DNA of 64,000 nt from Chitinibacter sp046530675 (GTDB lineage: Bacteria; Pseudomonadota; Gammaproteobacteria; Burkholderiales; Chitinibacteraceae), in contig NZ_CP172558.1 of assembly GCF_046530675.1 (NCBI RefSeq), positions 248,001 through 312,000 on the forward strand, read 5' to 3'. Below are positions 8,903 to 20,974 of this stretch, one piece after another. Below the pieces are notes generated by a model. The model saw only the letters and a program-made list of their open reading frames with translations, was not told the DNA's origin and searched no databases. A program made the position numbers and the translations under genes. Numbering within the stretch: position 1 is the first letter of the stretch; each line of letters starts with the position of its first letter.

Positions 8903-9211
8903 ATGGCATTAACGCACCAATTTGATACCGAATTAAAACAAGCAGACGTTCGTACCGCCCCTCCGCCCATGTGGCAGGTTGTATTACTTAATGATGATTT
9001 CACCCCAATGGACTTCGTCATCGACGTGTTGCAGCAATTTTTCGGACTAGCAACAGAGCAGGCAACACAAATCATGCTGAAGGTGCACCACGAAGGTCGC
9101 GGCATCTGCGGGAGCTACCCCAAGGATATTGCGGCCACCAAGGTCGCCGAGGTTACTCAGCACGCGCGGGCGCATCAGCACCCGCTCCAATGCATCATGG
9201 AGGTGAAATAA
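8903..9211 (+). CDS. clpS: ATP-dependent Clp protease adaptor ClpS
   Basis: The N-recognin that delivers N-end-rule substrates to ClpAP. At 102 residues it has the family length. The signature VVLLNDDFTPMDFVIDVL (substrate-binding Asn-Asp-Asp) is near residues 27-44 and KVHHEGRGICG (with the His pair contacting the N-degron) near 61-71. It has an AGG about 10 bases upstream. Its stop codon lies one base before the clpA start, and the clpA ribosome-binding site is inside its last codons, so the two are translationally coupled. It diverges from the cold-shock gene across a 240-base promoter region. Confidence 0.96.
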   Translation: MALTHQFDTELKQADVRTAPPPMWQVVLLNDDFTPMDFVIDVLQQFFGLATEQATQIMLKVHHEGRGICGSYPKDIAATKVAEVTQHARAHQHPLQCIMEVK

Positions 9212-9212
9212 A

Positions 9213-11480
9213 ATGATCGCCCAAGAACTCGAAGTCAGCCTGCATATGGCGTTCATGGACGCACGACAAAAGCGTCATGAATACATCACGGTCGAGCACC
9301 TCTTACTCGCCCTGCTTGATAACCCTTCGGCCATCGAAGTCATGAAAGCCTGCGGCGCCAATATGGACGAACTACGCCGCCAGCTCGGTGATTTTGTCAC
9401 CGAACACACTCCGGTTGTATCCGGTACCAGTGAAGTGGAAACCCAGCCGACGATTGGATTTCAGCGCGTGATTCAACGCGCCATTCTGCACGTGCAATCA
9501 TCCGGCAAAAAAGAAGTCACTGGAGCGAATGTGCTGGTAGCCATTTTTGGCGAGAAAGACAGTCATGCGGTGTATTTCCTGCATCAACAGGGCATTACCC
9601 GGCTCGATGTCGTCAATTTCATCGCGCACGGCATCAGTAAAAGTGCCAGTAGTGCGCCACAGTCCGCACCGAAGAACGAACCATCGGACGACAGTGATGG
9701 CGAAAGCAGCGCCGGTGGCGCACTGGAAAACTATACCCAGAACATGAACCAGCAGGCGCTAGCCGGAAAAATTGACCCGCTGATTGGCCGTGATCATGAG
9801 CTGGAGCGCGTCATCCAAACGCTATGCCGCCGCCGTAAAAACAACCCGCTGCTGGTCGGCGAAGCCGGCGTCGGCAAAACAGCGATTGCGGACGGTTTGG
9901 CGCGCAAGATTGTCGAAGGCGACGTACCGGACGTGCTGTCCGACGCAACCGTTTACACACTCGATATGGGCGCACTGCTCGCTGGCACCAAATACCGCGG
10001 TGATTTCGAGCAACGCCTCAAAGCCGTGATCAAACAACTGGGCGAAGAGCGCAATGCGATTCTATTCATTGACGAAATTCATACGCTTGTCGGCGCTGGT
10101 GCAGCATCAGGCGGCACGCTGGATGCGTCCAACCTGCTCAAACCAGCGCTGTCGAACGGCACGCTCAAATGCATAGGCGCGACCACGTACACCGAATATC
10201 GCGGCATTTTCGAAAAAGACAATGCGCTGTCACGGCGCTTCCAGAAAATCGATATTGTTGAGCCGACTATCGAGCAAACTATCGAAATCCTGAAAGGGCT
10301 AAAAGACAAATTCGAGGCGCATCACGGCGTAAAATATACGCAATCTGCGCTGGTAACGGCGGTCGAGCTCTCGGCCAAATTTATCAATGATCGCCATCTG
10401 CCCGACAAGGCGATTGATGTCATCGACGAAGCCGGTGCGGCACAAAAAATCCTGCCACGCTCGAAACAGAAAAAAACGATTGGTAAAGGCGAGATCGAAG
10501 ACATCATCGCCAAGATCGCGCGCATCCCACCCAAATCGGTCTCAAGCGACGATAAAAACACGCTCAAAACACTTGAGCGCGATTTGAAAAACGTCGTTTT
10601 CGGCCAGGAAAAAGCCATCGAGGTGCTGGCCACTTCAATCAAAATGGCACGCGCCGGTTTGGGCAATCCGCAAAAACCGATTGGCTCCTTCCTGTTTAGC
10701 GGCCCGACCGGCGTCGGCAAAACCGAAGTCGCTCGCCAGCTCGCGTACACAATGGGAATCGAGCTGATCCGCTTTGATATGTCCGAGTATATGGAGCGTC
10801 ATGCGGTCAGCCGCCTGATTGGCGCGCCTCCGGGATACGTCGGTTTCGAGCAAGGCGGTTTACTCACCGAAGCGATCAATAAACATCCATATGCCGTCGT
10901 CTTGCTCGATGAAATCGAGAAAGCGCACCCTGATATCTACAACGTACTGTTGCAGGTCATGGATCATGGCACGCTGACCGACAACAATGGCCGCAAAGCC
11001 GATTTCCGCAACGTCGTCATCATCATGACGACCAATGCGGGGGCGGAAATGCTGAACAAGTCGGTGATCGGTTTTACCGCCAAGAAAGAAGCTGGCGATG
11101 AAATGCAGGAAATCAAACGCCTGTTCACGCCCGAATTCCGTAACCGGATTGATGCGATCATCCCGTTTGCACCGCTCACGCACGAGATTATCCTGCAAGT
11201 GGTCGATAAATTCCTGATGCAATTGGAAGCCCAATTGCATGACAAGAAAGTTGAAGCCCACTTTACCGACGCGCTGAAAGATTATCTGGCCAAACATGGT
11301 TTTGACCCACAAATGGGAGCACGGCCGATGGCACGGTTGATTCAGGATACGATACGCAAGGCACTTGCAGATGAATTGCTGTTCGGTCGTCTAGTCAGCG
11401 GCGGCGAGGTGGTCATCGACATTGATGATGCAGGCAAGGTATTGCTTGAAATACCAGAGAAAGAAACAATCCCTGCCTGA
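9213..11480 (+). CDS. clpA: ATP-dependent Clp protease ATP-binding subunit ClpA
   Basis: The AAA+ unfoldase that feeds proteins to ClpP; it works with the ClpS adaptor encoded just upstream. 755 residues, full length. The N-domain (about 1-145) is followed by an acidic Ser/Gly linker, then two ATPase modules: Walker A GEAGVGKT near residue 217 with Walker B ILFIDEIH, and Walker A GPTGVGKT near 497 with VVLLDEIEKAHPD. There is no long middle coiled coil, which separates ClpA from ClpB. A strong GGAGGTGA (9199-9206) precedes the ATG by 6 bases. A bidirectional terminator follows. Confidence 0.97.
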   Translation: MIAQELEVSLHMAFMDARQKRHEYITVEHLLLALLDNPSAIEVMKACGANMDELRRQLGDFVTEHTPVVSGTSEVETQPTIGFQRVIQRAILHVQSSGKKEVTGANVLVAIFGEKDSHAVYFLHQQGITRLDVVNFIAHGISKSASSAPQSAPKNEPSDDSDGESSAGGALENYTQNMNQQALAGKIDPLIGRDHELERVIQTLCRRRKNNPLLVGEAGVGKTAIADGLARKIVEGDVPDVLSDATVYTLDMGALLAGTKYRGDFEQRLKAVIKQLGEERNAILFIDEIHTLVGAGAASGGTLDASNLLKPALSNGTLKCIGATTYTEYRGIFEKDNALSRRFQKIDIVEPTIEQTIEILKGLKDKFEAHHGVKYTQSALVTAVELSAKFINDRHLPDKAIDVIDEAGAAQKILPRSKQKKTIGKGEIEDIIAKIARIPPKSVSSDDKNTLKTLERDLKNVVFGQEKAIEVLATSIKMARAGLGNPQKPIGSFLFSGPTGVGKTEVARQLAYTMGIELIRFDMSEYMERHAVSRLIGAPPGYVGFEQGGLLTEAINKHPYAVVLLDEIEKAHPDIYNVLLQVMDHGTLTDNNGRKADFRNVVIIMTTNAGAEMLNKSVIGFTAKKEAGDEMQEIKRLFTPEFRNRIDAIIPFAPLTHEIILQVVDKFLMQLEAQLHDKKVEAHFTDALKDYLAKHGFDPQMGARPMARLIQDTIRKALADELLFGRLVSGGEVVIDIDDAGKVLLEIPEKETIPA

Positions 11481-11496
11481 TACCCCTCCACAGTAT

Positions 11497-11524
11497 AAAA
11501 CCCGCTACGGCGGGTTTTATTTTT
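11497..11524. terminator. Bidirectional Rho-independent terminator (clpA / xerD)
   Basis: A perfect 9-bp stem AAAACCCGC-TACG-GCGGGTTTT (11497-11518), with T-runs on the plus strand and T residues on the minus strand from the AAAA arm. It separates convergent clpA and xerD. Confidence 0.88.
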
Positions 11525-11546
11525 ATGCACCAATGATTTTCATGTA

Positions 11547-12473
11547 CTAGCCGCGGGGATGATGTCCCGAGTGCAGCGCTTTTAAGCGCTCAGTGGCAAC
11601 CTGGGTATAAATCTGCGTCGTCGTAATATCAGCGTGGCCGAGCAAACTTTGTACGACCCGCAAATCAGCGCCATGATTCAGCAGATGCGTCGCAAAAGCG
11701 TGACGCAAGACGTGCGGGCTGAGCAATTCGGCATCGATTCCAGCCAAGGTTGCATATTGCTTGATAATGAACCAGCAACCCTGCCTGGTCATGGCTTCGC
11801 CGCGCTGATTCACAAACAGGCATGATTCCGCTGGATTTTTGAGCAAGACGCAACGCGCCTCCTGAATATAACGGGCAATCCATTCAGCAGCGACATCGCC
11901 CATTGGCACCAACCTTTGCTTGCCACCTTTGCCTTGCGTGACATGCAAATAGCGTTCTTTCAGATAAACCTGGGCCAGCGGCAAAGTCACCAGCTCGGTC
12001 ACACGCAAACCGCTGGCATACATCAGCTCCAGCATCGCCCGGTCACGCAATCCTGCAGGGCTTGCGGTATCTGGCGCATTCAGCAAGGCCTCTACCGTAA
12101 TTTCGGGCAAGGATTTTGGCAAAGGGCGAACACGTTTGGGGGACACTAGCTCGGCACAAGGATCAGACTGAAGCTGTTCTTGCAAAATCCAGTAGCGGTA
12201 AAACTTGCGCAAACTGGCCATTCGACGCGCCAGACTGGCGGACTTCAAGTCACGCGCCTGCCGTGCCAGAAAAGCTTGTACAGCGTCACGATCCGCTTGC
12301 CAGAGCGTGGTTTTCCGCTCCTGTTGCAACCACAAAGCCCAAATCAGCAGGTCATTCCGGTAACTATCGAGCGTATTTTTTGCCAGCCCATCACCGAGCC
12401 AGATGCCATCCAGAAAACGTTCAATCAGCGCCAGCTCATCAGCCGCCAGCTGCGAATCCATCAATAAACTCAT
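11547..12473 (-). CDS. xerD: Site-specific tyrosine recombinase XerD
   Basis: One of the two recombinases that resolve chromosome dimers at dif together with XerC and FtsK. 308 residues. The SAM-like N-terminal core-binding domain (about 10-100) is followed by the catalytic domain with Arg in ASGLRVTELV, Lys in QGKGGKQRLV, HVLRHAFATHLL (His-x-x-Arg), LLGHADITTTQIY and the nucleophile Tyr in IYTQ. LLGHADITTTQIYTQV resembles XerD more than XerC. Its ATG overlaps the stop codon of the upstream alkyltransferase (ATGA), so the pair is co-translated. No phage genes are nearby, which argues against an integrase. Confidence 0.93.
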   Translation of the reverse strand: MSLLMDSQLAADELALIERFLDGIWLGDGLAKNTLDSYRNDLLIWALWLQQERKTTLWQADRDAVQAFLARQARDLKSASLARRMASLRKFYRYWILQEQLQSDPCAELVSPKRVRPLPKSLPEITVEALLNAPDTASPAGLRDRAMLELMYASGLRVTELVTLPLAQVYLKERYLHVTQGKGGKQRLVPMGDVAAEWIARYIQEARCVLLKNPAESCLFVNQRGEAMTRQGCWFIIKQYATLAGIDAELLSPHVLRHAFATHLLNHGADLRVVQSLLGHADITTTQIYTQVATERLKALHSGHHPRG

Positions 12474-12961
12474 GCGGCTTGGCGGGGAATCACGCCCTCG
12501 TGGGCCAACAACCAGCGCTTGAACGGCATCCAGTCCAAGCCATTCCGATTGGCATTAAACCCACCCAGACCATTGGCCGCCAGCACCCGATGGCAGGGAA
12601 TAAAAATCGGCAAGGGATTACGCCCGCAAGCGCCGCCGACCGCGCGCGGACTCGAGCCGATTTGCTCTGCAATATCGCGATAACGCAGTGTTTTTCCCGC
12701 ATCAATTGCTGCAATGTGCTGCCAGACTTTAAGCTGGTGCGGCGTACCCTCCAGATGCATGGGCAAATCAAACTGGAAGTGCGGCTCACGTGCATAGGCC
12801 AGCAGTTGTTGCTCGGCCTCGTCGAGCACGCGATTGCGCGGCAAAATCGGGGAGCAAGGCTCGGCAAGGAAATCGAGCCGTAACAACTCAGTATCAGAAG
12901 CAAAAACCTGTACCGCACCGAACGGCAGTGTCACGCACACCGAAGCTATCGATTCAGCCAT
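12470..12961 (-). CDS. ogt: Methylated-DNA--protein-cysteine S-methyltransferase (Ogt/MGMT)
   Basis: A suicide repair protein that transfers alkyl groups from O6-alkylguanine to its own Cys. 163 residues from the ATG at 12961, chosen because a strong AAGGGGGT lies about 6 bases before it. The active-site motif IPCHRVL is followed by GGFNANRNGLDWM, and the helix-turn-helix with its Arg finger (SSPRAVGGACGRNPL) precedes it. The N-terminal ribonuclease-like domain is present, but there is no Ada-type regulatory half. Located between the chitinase gene (41 bases away) and xerD (4-base overlap), all in one direction. Confidence 0.92.
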   Translation of the reverse strand: MAESIASVCVTLPFGAVQVFASDTELLRLDFLAEPCSPILPRNRVLDEAEQQLLAYAREPHFQFDLPMHLEGTPHQLKVWQHIAAIDAGKTLRYRDIAEQIGSSPRAVGGACGRNPLPIFIPCHRVLAANGLGGFNANRNGLDWMPFKRWLLAHEGVIPRQAA

Positions 12962-13002
12962 AAATACCCCCTTAATGTACCAATCAAAAAGCCAATACAC
13001 AC

Positions 13003-14094
13003 CTAGGCTTTATCAATATACCCATAGATAGAATCATAAAGTGCATCAAGCAGTTGCATTTCGTGATCTTCGCTCAACTCCCAGAACATCACACCGGCCA
13101 AGCCTTGCTTGACGGCATAGCGCCCTTTTTCAGCGATCGATTCGCAGTCTTCATAACTGATAAATTCATCACCATCGAACAACCATGGCACGCAGGCCGC
13201 AGCATCCCAATGGCGGGTATAGCGCTTGTTTGGCAGTATTTCAGTGACAATCTTCCAAAAGCCCGGCGCGCCATTCGTTCCGGCTCGGCCTGTTGCTCCC
13301 AGTCCTTCGGCTCCAACTCCCTTGAGTGATCGGCCATACAACGGACAACCCAAGACCAGTTTTTCACGCGGAACGCCACCGGCAAGAAACAGGCGAATCG
13401 CTTTATCAGCACTATCACCATCCGGATCTGTGAGTGAGTTAAATAAATTGGCATGATGGCCGGCACGAGTCGCCCAGCCATTATAAAAGTCATACGTCAT
13501 CATATTAATGAAATCGCAGACTTTGGCCACCCGCTCGATTTCCACGCCATCAAGGTAATACTGCCCGGCTCCCGCGGCAATGCTCAACTGATACCGTTGC
13601 ATACCAAGCCGCCCTTCCCGGTTCGACTGAGCATCCAGTCGTTCACGCAAGGCTTCTAGTAAGAGAGAAAAGTTCTGCTTATCTTCAGGCCTGGCCTTGA
13701 TGCCGGCCATATCATTGCTTGGGTATTCCCAGTCAACATCAATACCATCGAGTTGATTTTCAAGCATGAAGGTGATCGCCGAATCGGCCAATTCGGCGCG
13801 CGAGGCTGCGGTGAGCGCCGCATCCGAAAAACCATCCGCGCTCCAGCCGCCCAATGAAATCAGCAGTTTCAAATCCGGGTTGCGCAGCTTTAATCGATGT
13901 AGCTCAGCAAAAATGGTTTTAGACCGAGAAGCCGCCTGCAGATCAGCTTCCAAGGTACCGCTTTGGCATATTTCTATGCGGTTATTGACCACTTGTGCAA
14001 AGGCATAGCAAAGATGCGTTAATTTTTCCGCCGGGATTTGGGCTATATCATAAGCTTGCCAAGTAGCAAGATAGGCTAGAAAAATTCGCGGCAT
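13003..14094 (-). CDS. Glycoside hydrolase family 18 protein (chitinase-like)
   Basis: A single GH18 TIM-barrel domain of 363 residues that would hydrolyse beta-1,4 linked N-acetylglucosamine polymers by substrate-assisted catalysis. The catalytic DxxDxDxE motif is intact (DGIDVDWEYP, Glu near residue 123). SLGGW near 80-85, MTYDFYNGW and the late FWELSEDHE Trp are also canonical. The chain begins directly at the first barrel strand (MPRIFLAYLATWQAYDI): I see no signal peptide, no chitin-binding module and no linker. It may be cytoplasmic, exported by a non-classical route, or act on imported oligosaccharides. It follows a ridA-like gene by 34 bases and precedes ogt by 41. Confidence 0.9.
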   Translation of the reverse strand: MPRIFLAYLATWQAYDIAQIPAEKLTHLCYAFAQVVNNRIEICQSGTLEADLQAASRSKTIFAELHRLKLRNPDLKLLISLGGWSADGFSDAALTAASRAELADSAITFMLENQLDGIDVDWEYPSNDMAGIKARPEDKQNFSLLLEALRERLDAQSNREGRLGMQRYQLSIAAGAGQYYLDGVEIERVAKVCDFINMMTYDFYNGWATRAGHHANLFNSLTDPDGDSADKAIRLFLAGGVPREKLVLGCPLYGRSLKGVGAEGLGATGRAGTNGAPGFWKIVTEILPNKRYTRHWDAAACVPWLFDGDEFISYEDCESIAEKGRYAVKQGLAGVMFWELSEDHEMQLLDALYDSIYGYIDKA

Positions 14095-14128
14095 AGGTAC
14101 TCTCGACTAAGTTAGGCGGGGTATAGCG

Positions 14129-14479
14129 CTATAAAGCAGCAATAACGGTCATTTCAACCAGATACCTTGGGTCTGCCAATTTTGCCTGTACCGTAGCGCG
14201 TGCTGGCGTATGTCCCTGTGGCACCCAAGCTGACCAAGCCTGATTCATCGCATCGTAATCGGACATATCACTCAGAAAAATCGTCACCTGCAAGATTTTA
14301 CTTTTCTCCGACCCCACTTCAGCCAGCAGTCGGTCAATACAGGCCAGCACTTCTTCAGTTTGCCCTAGCGCATTTTTTGCCAGATCCTCGGCAATTTGCC
14401 CTGCCAGATAAACCGTATTGTTATGGACTACGGTCTCACACAGGCGCGGACCGACATGATAGCGTTGAATGGATGACAT
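14129..14479 (-). CDS. RidA family protein (YjgF/YER057c/UK114)
   Basis: Small cytoplasmic protein of 116 residues. RidA-type proteins form trimers and hydrolyse reactive enamine/imine intermediates from PLP enzymes. The family core is present: TVYLAGQIAED, VLACIDRLLAEVGS, and PARATVQAKLADPRYLVEM with the conserved Arg and the late Glu. It is shorter than canonical RidA (about 128) and belongs to one of the Rid subfamilies whose activity is less certain. It sits between the desaturase and the GH18 gene on the same strand. Confidence 0.85.
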   Translation of the reverse strand: MSSIQRYHVGPRLCETVVHNNTVYLAGQIAEDLAKNALGQTEEVLACIDRLLAEVGSEKSKILQVTIFLSDMSDYDAMNQAWSAWVPQGHTPARATVQAKLADPRYLVEMTVIAAL

Positions 14480-14513
14480 TATTCTTCCTATAAATCTCGA
14501 CGTAAAAGCAAGG

Positions 14514-14530
14514 CCGGTTTTCTAAACCGG
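14514..14530. terminator. Short intercistronic hairpin after the desaturase gene
   Basis: A perfect 7-bp stem with a 3-base loop (CCGGTTT-TCT-AAACCGG), just beyond the desaturase stop. On the minus strand it is followed only by a mixed CTTGCTTTTA, so it is a weak terminator or an mRNA-stabilising hairpin. Confidence 0.45.
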
Positions 14531-14533
14531 AAT

Positions 14534-15724
14534 TTAAGCAACTGCACGTAAACGCAATGAGAAATCAGCCAAGGCCTGAATGCCACTGGCTTCAGCACGT
14601 TGGCACCAGTCTTGTAACTGCTGCACGAGTTCGTCACCAGTTAGCGTTGAGCGCTCCCAGATCCGGCTCAATTCCTGCCGCATCTGATACAACTGGGTTA
14701 AAACTGCGCTGTGTGCCAGCACTGTCTGCAAGTGGATTTTCTCGGCCAGTGGCACGTCTTTTTCATCTTGCTTGAGCCAGATTTTCATTTTCTTACGCAG
14801 ATTGACGTTCAGCGCTGGCGCGCTGGTCGATGCTTTCAGTCGCTCAAGTTCGCTATACACCGTCGCTTTCACCATTCGCGCATAACTTGCTGCAATCGCG
14901 TACCGATTGGCAATCACTGCCTGCAAAGCCATTTCATCGAGTACAGGTCGGGTTTCGGCGAGTTTGATTTTGGGTGCAACTTTGCGCACTTTTGCCAAAC
15001 CCAGCCGAGCTAGTATCCGGATATATAGCCAGCCGATATCAAACTCGAACCATTTGTATGACAGCTTGGCAGAAGTACCAAAGGTGTGATGATTATTATG
15101 CAATTCTTCCCCACCGATCAGGATGCCCCAGGGCACGATATTGGTCGAAGCGTCTTCACATTCAAAATTGCGGTATCCCCAAAAATGCCCGATGCCGTTG
15201 ATCACCCCCGCGGCGGTTACCGGAATCCACAGCATTTGTATGGCCCAGATCCAGATCCCGTTGACACCAAACAGCAGCAGGTCGATGACCGCCATCAGCG
15301 TGGGTCCCCAAGCCGAATGCTTGCTGTAGAGCTTGCGTTCTAACCAGTCATCCGGTGTGCCATGACCATATTTTCGGATGGTTTCCATATTGGCCGCTTC
15401 AGCGCGATACAACTCCCAGCCTTCAAAGAACACTTTCTTAATGCCCAATACCTGCGGGCTATGCGGGTCTTCCGTTGTTTCACATTTGGCATGGTGTTTG
15501 CGGTGAATTGCAGCCCATTCCTTGGTGATTTGCGCAGTCGTCAGCCAAAGCCAAAAGCGGAAAAAATGGCTGGCGATAGGATGCAAATCCAGAGCTCGGT
15601 GAGCCTGGTGCCGATGAAGAAAAATCGTGACTGACGCAATCGTCACGTGGGTTAGCGCCAGGGTCAGTAAAATATATCCCCACCAAGGCAAATCAACTAC
15701 ACCATTCAGCCATTCGATATTCAT
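14534..15724 (-). CDS. Membrane fatty-acid (acyl-CoA) desaturase
   Basis: An inner-membrane di-iron desaturase that introduces a cis double bond into acyl chains, probably delta-9. 396 residues from the ATG at 15724. The three His clusters are intact: HRHQAH near residue 37, HRKHH near 75 and HNNHH near 210, separated by hydrophobic segments in the pattern of the OLE1/DesC class. After about residue 250 there is a helical C-terminal region of roughly 145 residues that is not part of the catalytic core and is commonly seen on proteobacterial relatives. It probably tunes membrane fluidity. It is first in a same-strand run with the RidA-like, GH18, ogt and xerD genes. Confidence 0.9.
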   Translation of the reverse strand: MNIEWLNGVVDLPWWGYILLTLALTHVTIASVTIFLHRHQAHRALDLHPIASHFFRFWLWLTTAQITKEWAAIHRKHHAKCETTEDPHSPQVLGIKKVFFEGWELYRAEAANMETIRKYGHGTPDDWLERKLYSKHSAWGPTLMAVIDLLLFGVNGIWIWAIQMLWIPVTAAGVINGIGHFWGYRNFECEDASTNIVPWGILIGGEELHNNHHTFGTSAKLSYKWFEFDIGWLYIRILARLGLAKVRKVAPKIKLAETRPVLDEMALQAVIANRYAIAASYARMVKATVYSELERLKASTSAPALNVNLRKKMKIWLKQDEKDVPLAEKIHLQTVLAHSAVLTQLYQMRQELSRIWERSTLTGDELVQQLQDWCQRAEASGIQALADFSLRLRAVA

Positions 15725-15788
15725 AACCTTACCTGCGACAAACAATCCCGCGAAATATTAAAGTTTACTCTTAAACTACAGGCAATAC

Positions 15789-17093
15789 TCAATGACCCGT
15801 AGACGCTGCGCTCTGTGGCAAAATCGTAATATCGCGGCGCGGATAAGGGATTTCTATTCCATGCGCCTTGAAGGCCTGCCAGATTTTCAAATTCAAATCC
15901 GACTTCAGCGTCATCTGGCCATTTTCCGGATCCGCGAGCCAGAAACCCAGCGTCAAATTAATGCCGCTATCGGCAAATGCAGTAACAAAGGCGCCGGGCG
16001 CAGGATTAGCCAGAATACGGGTATTACCCTCGGTGACCGAGACGAGGACTTTCATGACTTGCTCAAGGTCAGAATCATAAGCGACCGAAACCGGCAGGCC
16101 AATCCAGACCGAGCGATCGTTATACGATTGATTGACCACCGTTTGCGTAATCAGCGTGTCGTTGGGCACCAAAGACTCTGTACCATCGGAAGCTTTAAGT
16201 ACGATATAGCGTGAAGTCAGTCCGCTAATCACCCCTTGGCGATTGTCTACTGAAATCAGATCGCCCAATTTGATCGAACGATCCAGCAAAATAATGAAGC
16301 CTGACACATAGTTCGAAGCAATTTTTTGCAAGCCAAATCCTAAGCCAACCCCCAACGCACCGCCAAACACCGACAAAACGGTCAAATCTATTCCGACCAT
16401 CGACAACGACAGCAAGACCGCAATGACCACCAAAGCAGAACGAATTACTTTGACCAGTACGACGCGGACGTTCATATCCATCACTTCAGCAACCATCAAG
16501 CGCTGTTCCAGTGTGCGCCCAAACCACAGGGCAAGCAGCAAGGTGACGGCGACTGAGAGCAAGCCCTGCAGTACGGTCAAGACCGAAATATGCACTTTTC
16601 CTGCATCAAAGCTGATGCTATCCAAGGTCTCAAGTACTTCGGGCAAGATGCCAATGACGTGAAGAACATAGACACACCAGATCACGGCGGCAATATATCG
16701 CTCCCCCCGATGAACCCAGCTGGCCTCATTAAACACCCGACGGATCGCGTAAACCAGAATTCGGATATTCACCATTGCCAGCATCAGCACATTGGCAAGA
16801 CCCAACATCGAATTCATTCGCTGTTTGTCGATCAAGTGCAAAAGCAGATTTGCACCACTCACCAAGAGCAGAGCCAGAGCAGGAAACAATACCCGCCTCA
16901 AGCCCTCTTCACCCGTTTTCCAAGGCAAATCTTGCAATTTTCTATGCTTTAATGCGCGCAAAGCCAGCCAGTAAGCAGTCCCCCAACAAAGCACCAGAAC
17001 AATAGCCTGCAAAATGATTTGCGGATGCAGCACCCCAAGCTGGGTGACATCGGCAACCAGTTGAGCCAGTAAATTATGTCTTTCCTGCGTCAT
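15789..17093 (-). CDS. Mechanosensitive ion channel, MscS family
   Basis: An inner-membrane channel that opens under membrane tension during hypo-osmotic shock. About 434 residues, longer than MscS (286), with several predicted extra N-terminal membrane segments before the conserved core. The pore helix and following beta domain are clear: VFGGALGVGLGFGLQKIASNY (pore-lining Gly/Ala pattern), then GFIILLDRSIKLGDLI and the LVPNDTLITQTV segment. The ATG at 17093 is preferred to the GTG at 17102 because GGGGTGA lies about 9 bases upstream; either way the gene begins within a few bases of the hldE2 stop and is co-transcribed with it. Confidence 0.9.
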   Translation of the reverse strand: MTQERHNLLAQLVADVTQLGVLHPQIILQAIVLVLCWGTAYWLALRALKHRKLQDLPWKTGEEGLRRVLFPALALLLVSGANLLLHLIDKQRMNSMLGLANVLMLAMVNIRILVYAIRRVFNEASWVHRGERYIAAVIWCVYVLHVIGILPEVLETLDSISFDAGKVHISVLTVLQGLLSVAVTLLLALWFGRTLEQRLMVAEVMDMNVRVVLVKVIRSALVVIAVLLSLSMVGIDLTVLSVFGGALGVGLGFGLQKIASNYVSGFIILLDRSIKLGDLISVDNRQGVISGLTSRYIVLKASDGTESLVPNDTLITQTVVNQSYNDRSVWIGLPVSVAYDSDLEQVMKVLVSVTEGNTRILANPAPGAFVTAFADSGINLTLGFWLADPENGQMTLKSDLNLKIWQAFKAHGIEIPYPRRDITILPQSAASTGH

Positions 17094-17098
17094 CGCAA

Positions 17099-17590
17099 TC
17101 ACTCACCCCGGATCAGCTGCACGGTTTTGGTCGTTGAGGTATCAAATAAAAACGGAATTGAGTGCACTTGACCACCTCGAGCAAGCACATTATGACTTCC
17201 GACAATATTTTCAGTTTTCCAATCGCCGCCTTTCACCAGCACCTCAGGCTGGATCAGTTGAATCAGACTCAGCGGGGTGTCGTCATCAAACCAGGTGACC
17301 AGATCAACTGATTCAAGACTGGCCATCACGGCCAGCCGATTGCTGAGTGAATTAATCGGTCTGTCATCCCCTTTCCCTAAACGGCGCACCGATTCATCTG
17401 TATTCAATGCAACAATCATTGCTGCTCCCAAGGCTCTGGCTTGTGCCAGATAAGTCACATGGCCACGATGCAAAATATCAAAACAGCCATTAGTGAACAC
17501 TAAAGGTCGCGACAGTGTAGTGATTTTGTGTGGCAATTCTTCAGGCGAGCAGATTTTTTGCTCAAACAACGGTGCGGCATACTCGGTCAT
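17099..17590 (-). CDS. hldE2 (rfaE2): D-glycero-beta-D-manno-heptose 1-phosphate adenylyltransferase
   Basis: Activates heptose-1-phosphate with ATP to give ADP-heptose for lipopolysaccharide inner-core synthesis, so the cell envelope is Gram-negative. A 163-residue nucleotidyltransferase with VFTNGCFDILHRGHVTYL (the HxGH motif) near residue 37 and DRPINSLSNRLAVMASL later. Only the adenylyltransferase half is present; the kinase half, fused to it in E. coli HldE, must be encoded elsewhere. The ATG at 17590 matches the family start; the frame runs open 27 codons further upstream. It is followed directly by the mscS gene. Confidence 0.93.
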   Translation of the reverse strand: MTEYAAPLFEQKICSPEELPHKITTLSRPLVFTNGCFDILHRGHVTYLAQARALGAAMIVALNTDESVRRLGKGDDRPINSLSNRLAVMASLESVDLVTWFDDDTPLSLIQLIQPEVLVKGGDWKTENIVGSHNVLARGGQVHSIPFLFDTSTTKTVQLIRGE

Positions 17591-17755
17591 GTACGGGTCT
17601 TTAATCAAGAATGAATCGGATAAAGCAGAGAATAACAAACAATAAGGGCTGGCACAGTAATTATGCGACAAAGGCCATGATCACCCAGGGTATATGGACA
17701 AAAGTCTCAGCCCAATTGAATCACAGAGCAATACACCCCTTTCTCGCGCCCAACA

Positions 17756-17790
17756 AAAAGCCCAGCTCGGTTGAGCTGGGCTTTTCTTTT
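17756..17790 (-). terminator. Rho-independent terminator of the rRNA operon
   Basis: Stem CCCAGCTC-GGTT-GAGCTGGG (17761-17780) flanked by AAAAG and CTTTTCTTTT, so it can work in both directions. It lies just beyond the 3' end of 5S rRNA. Confidence 0.9.
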
Positions 17791-17795
17791 AGGGA

Positions 17796-17910
17796 GTCTG
17801 GCAATGTCCTACTTTCACACGGGCAATCCGCACTATCATCGGCGCTGAGGCGTTTCACTGTCCTGTTCGGGATGGGAAGGAGTGGGACCACCTCGCTATG
17901 GTCACCAGAC
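17796..17910 (-). rRNA. rrf: 5S ribosomal RNA
   Basis: 115 bases whose ends pair (GTCTGG at the 5' end with CCAGAC at the 3' end on the minus strand). The internal sequence carries the 5S core (GAACAGGACAGTGAAACGCC and CGCCGATGATAGTG). Last gene of the operon, about 160 bases after 23S. Confidence 0.95.
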
Positions 17911-18073
17911 AAAACTGGGTGAGTTGACTGCTTAGGCTTTTACCTTTGCAACCACTCGAAATCAATAGAAGAAGTAATCTTTCATCAGCTCAGCTTTCGC
18001 TTCACCGGTCTCTCTTTATCTTATTCAATTCGCAATCGGGTCAATTGCACCTTCATCGCAACAACGCGTCTCA

Positions 18074-20974
<2,901 letters not shown>

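Noticed and set aside
11547..12473. Possible phage integrase
   Set aside because: The tyrosine recombinase has XerD features, sits in a housekeeping run and has no phage genes or attachment-site repeats nearby.
17688..17702. TATGGACAAAAG near 17690 as a further copy of the metal-cluster hairpin
   Set aside because: Only about ten bases match the outer arm; the centre and second arm are missing.
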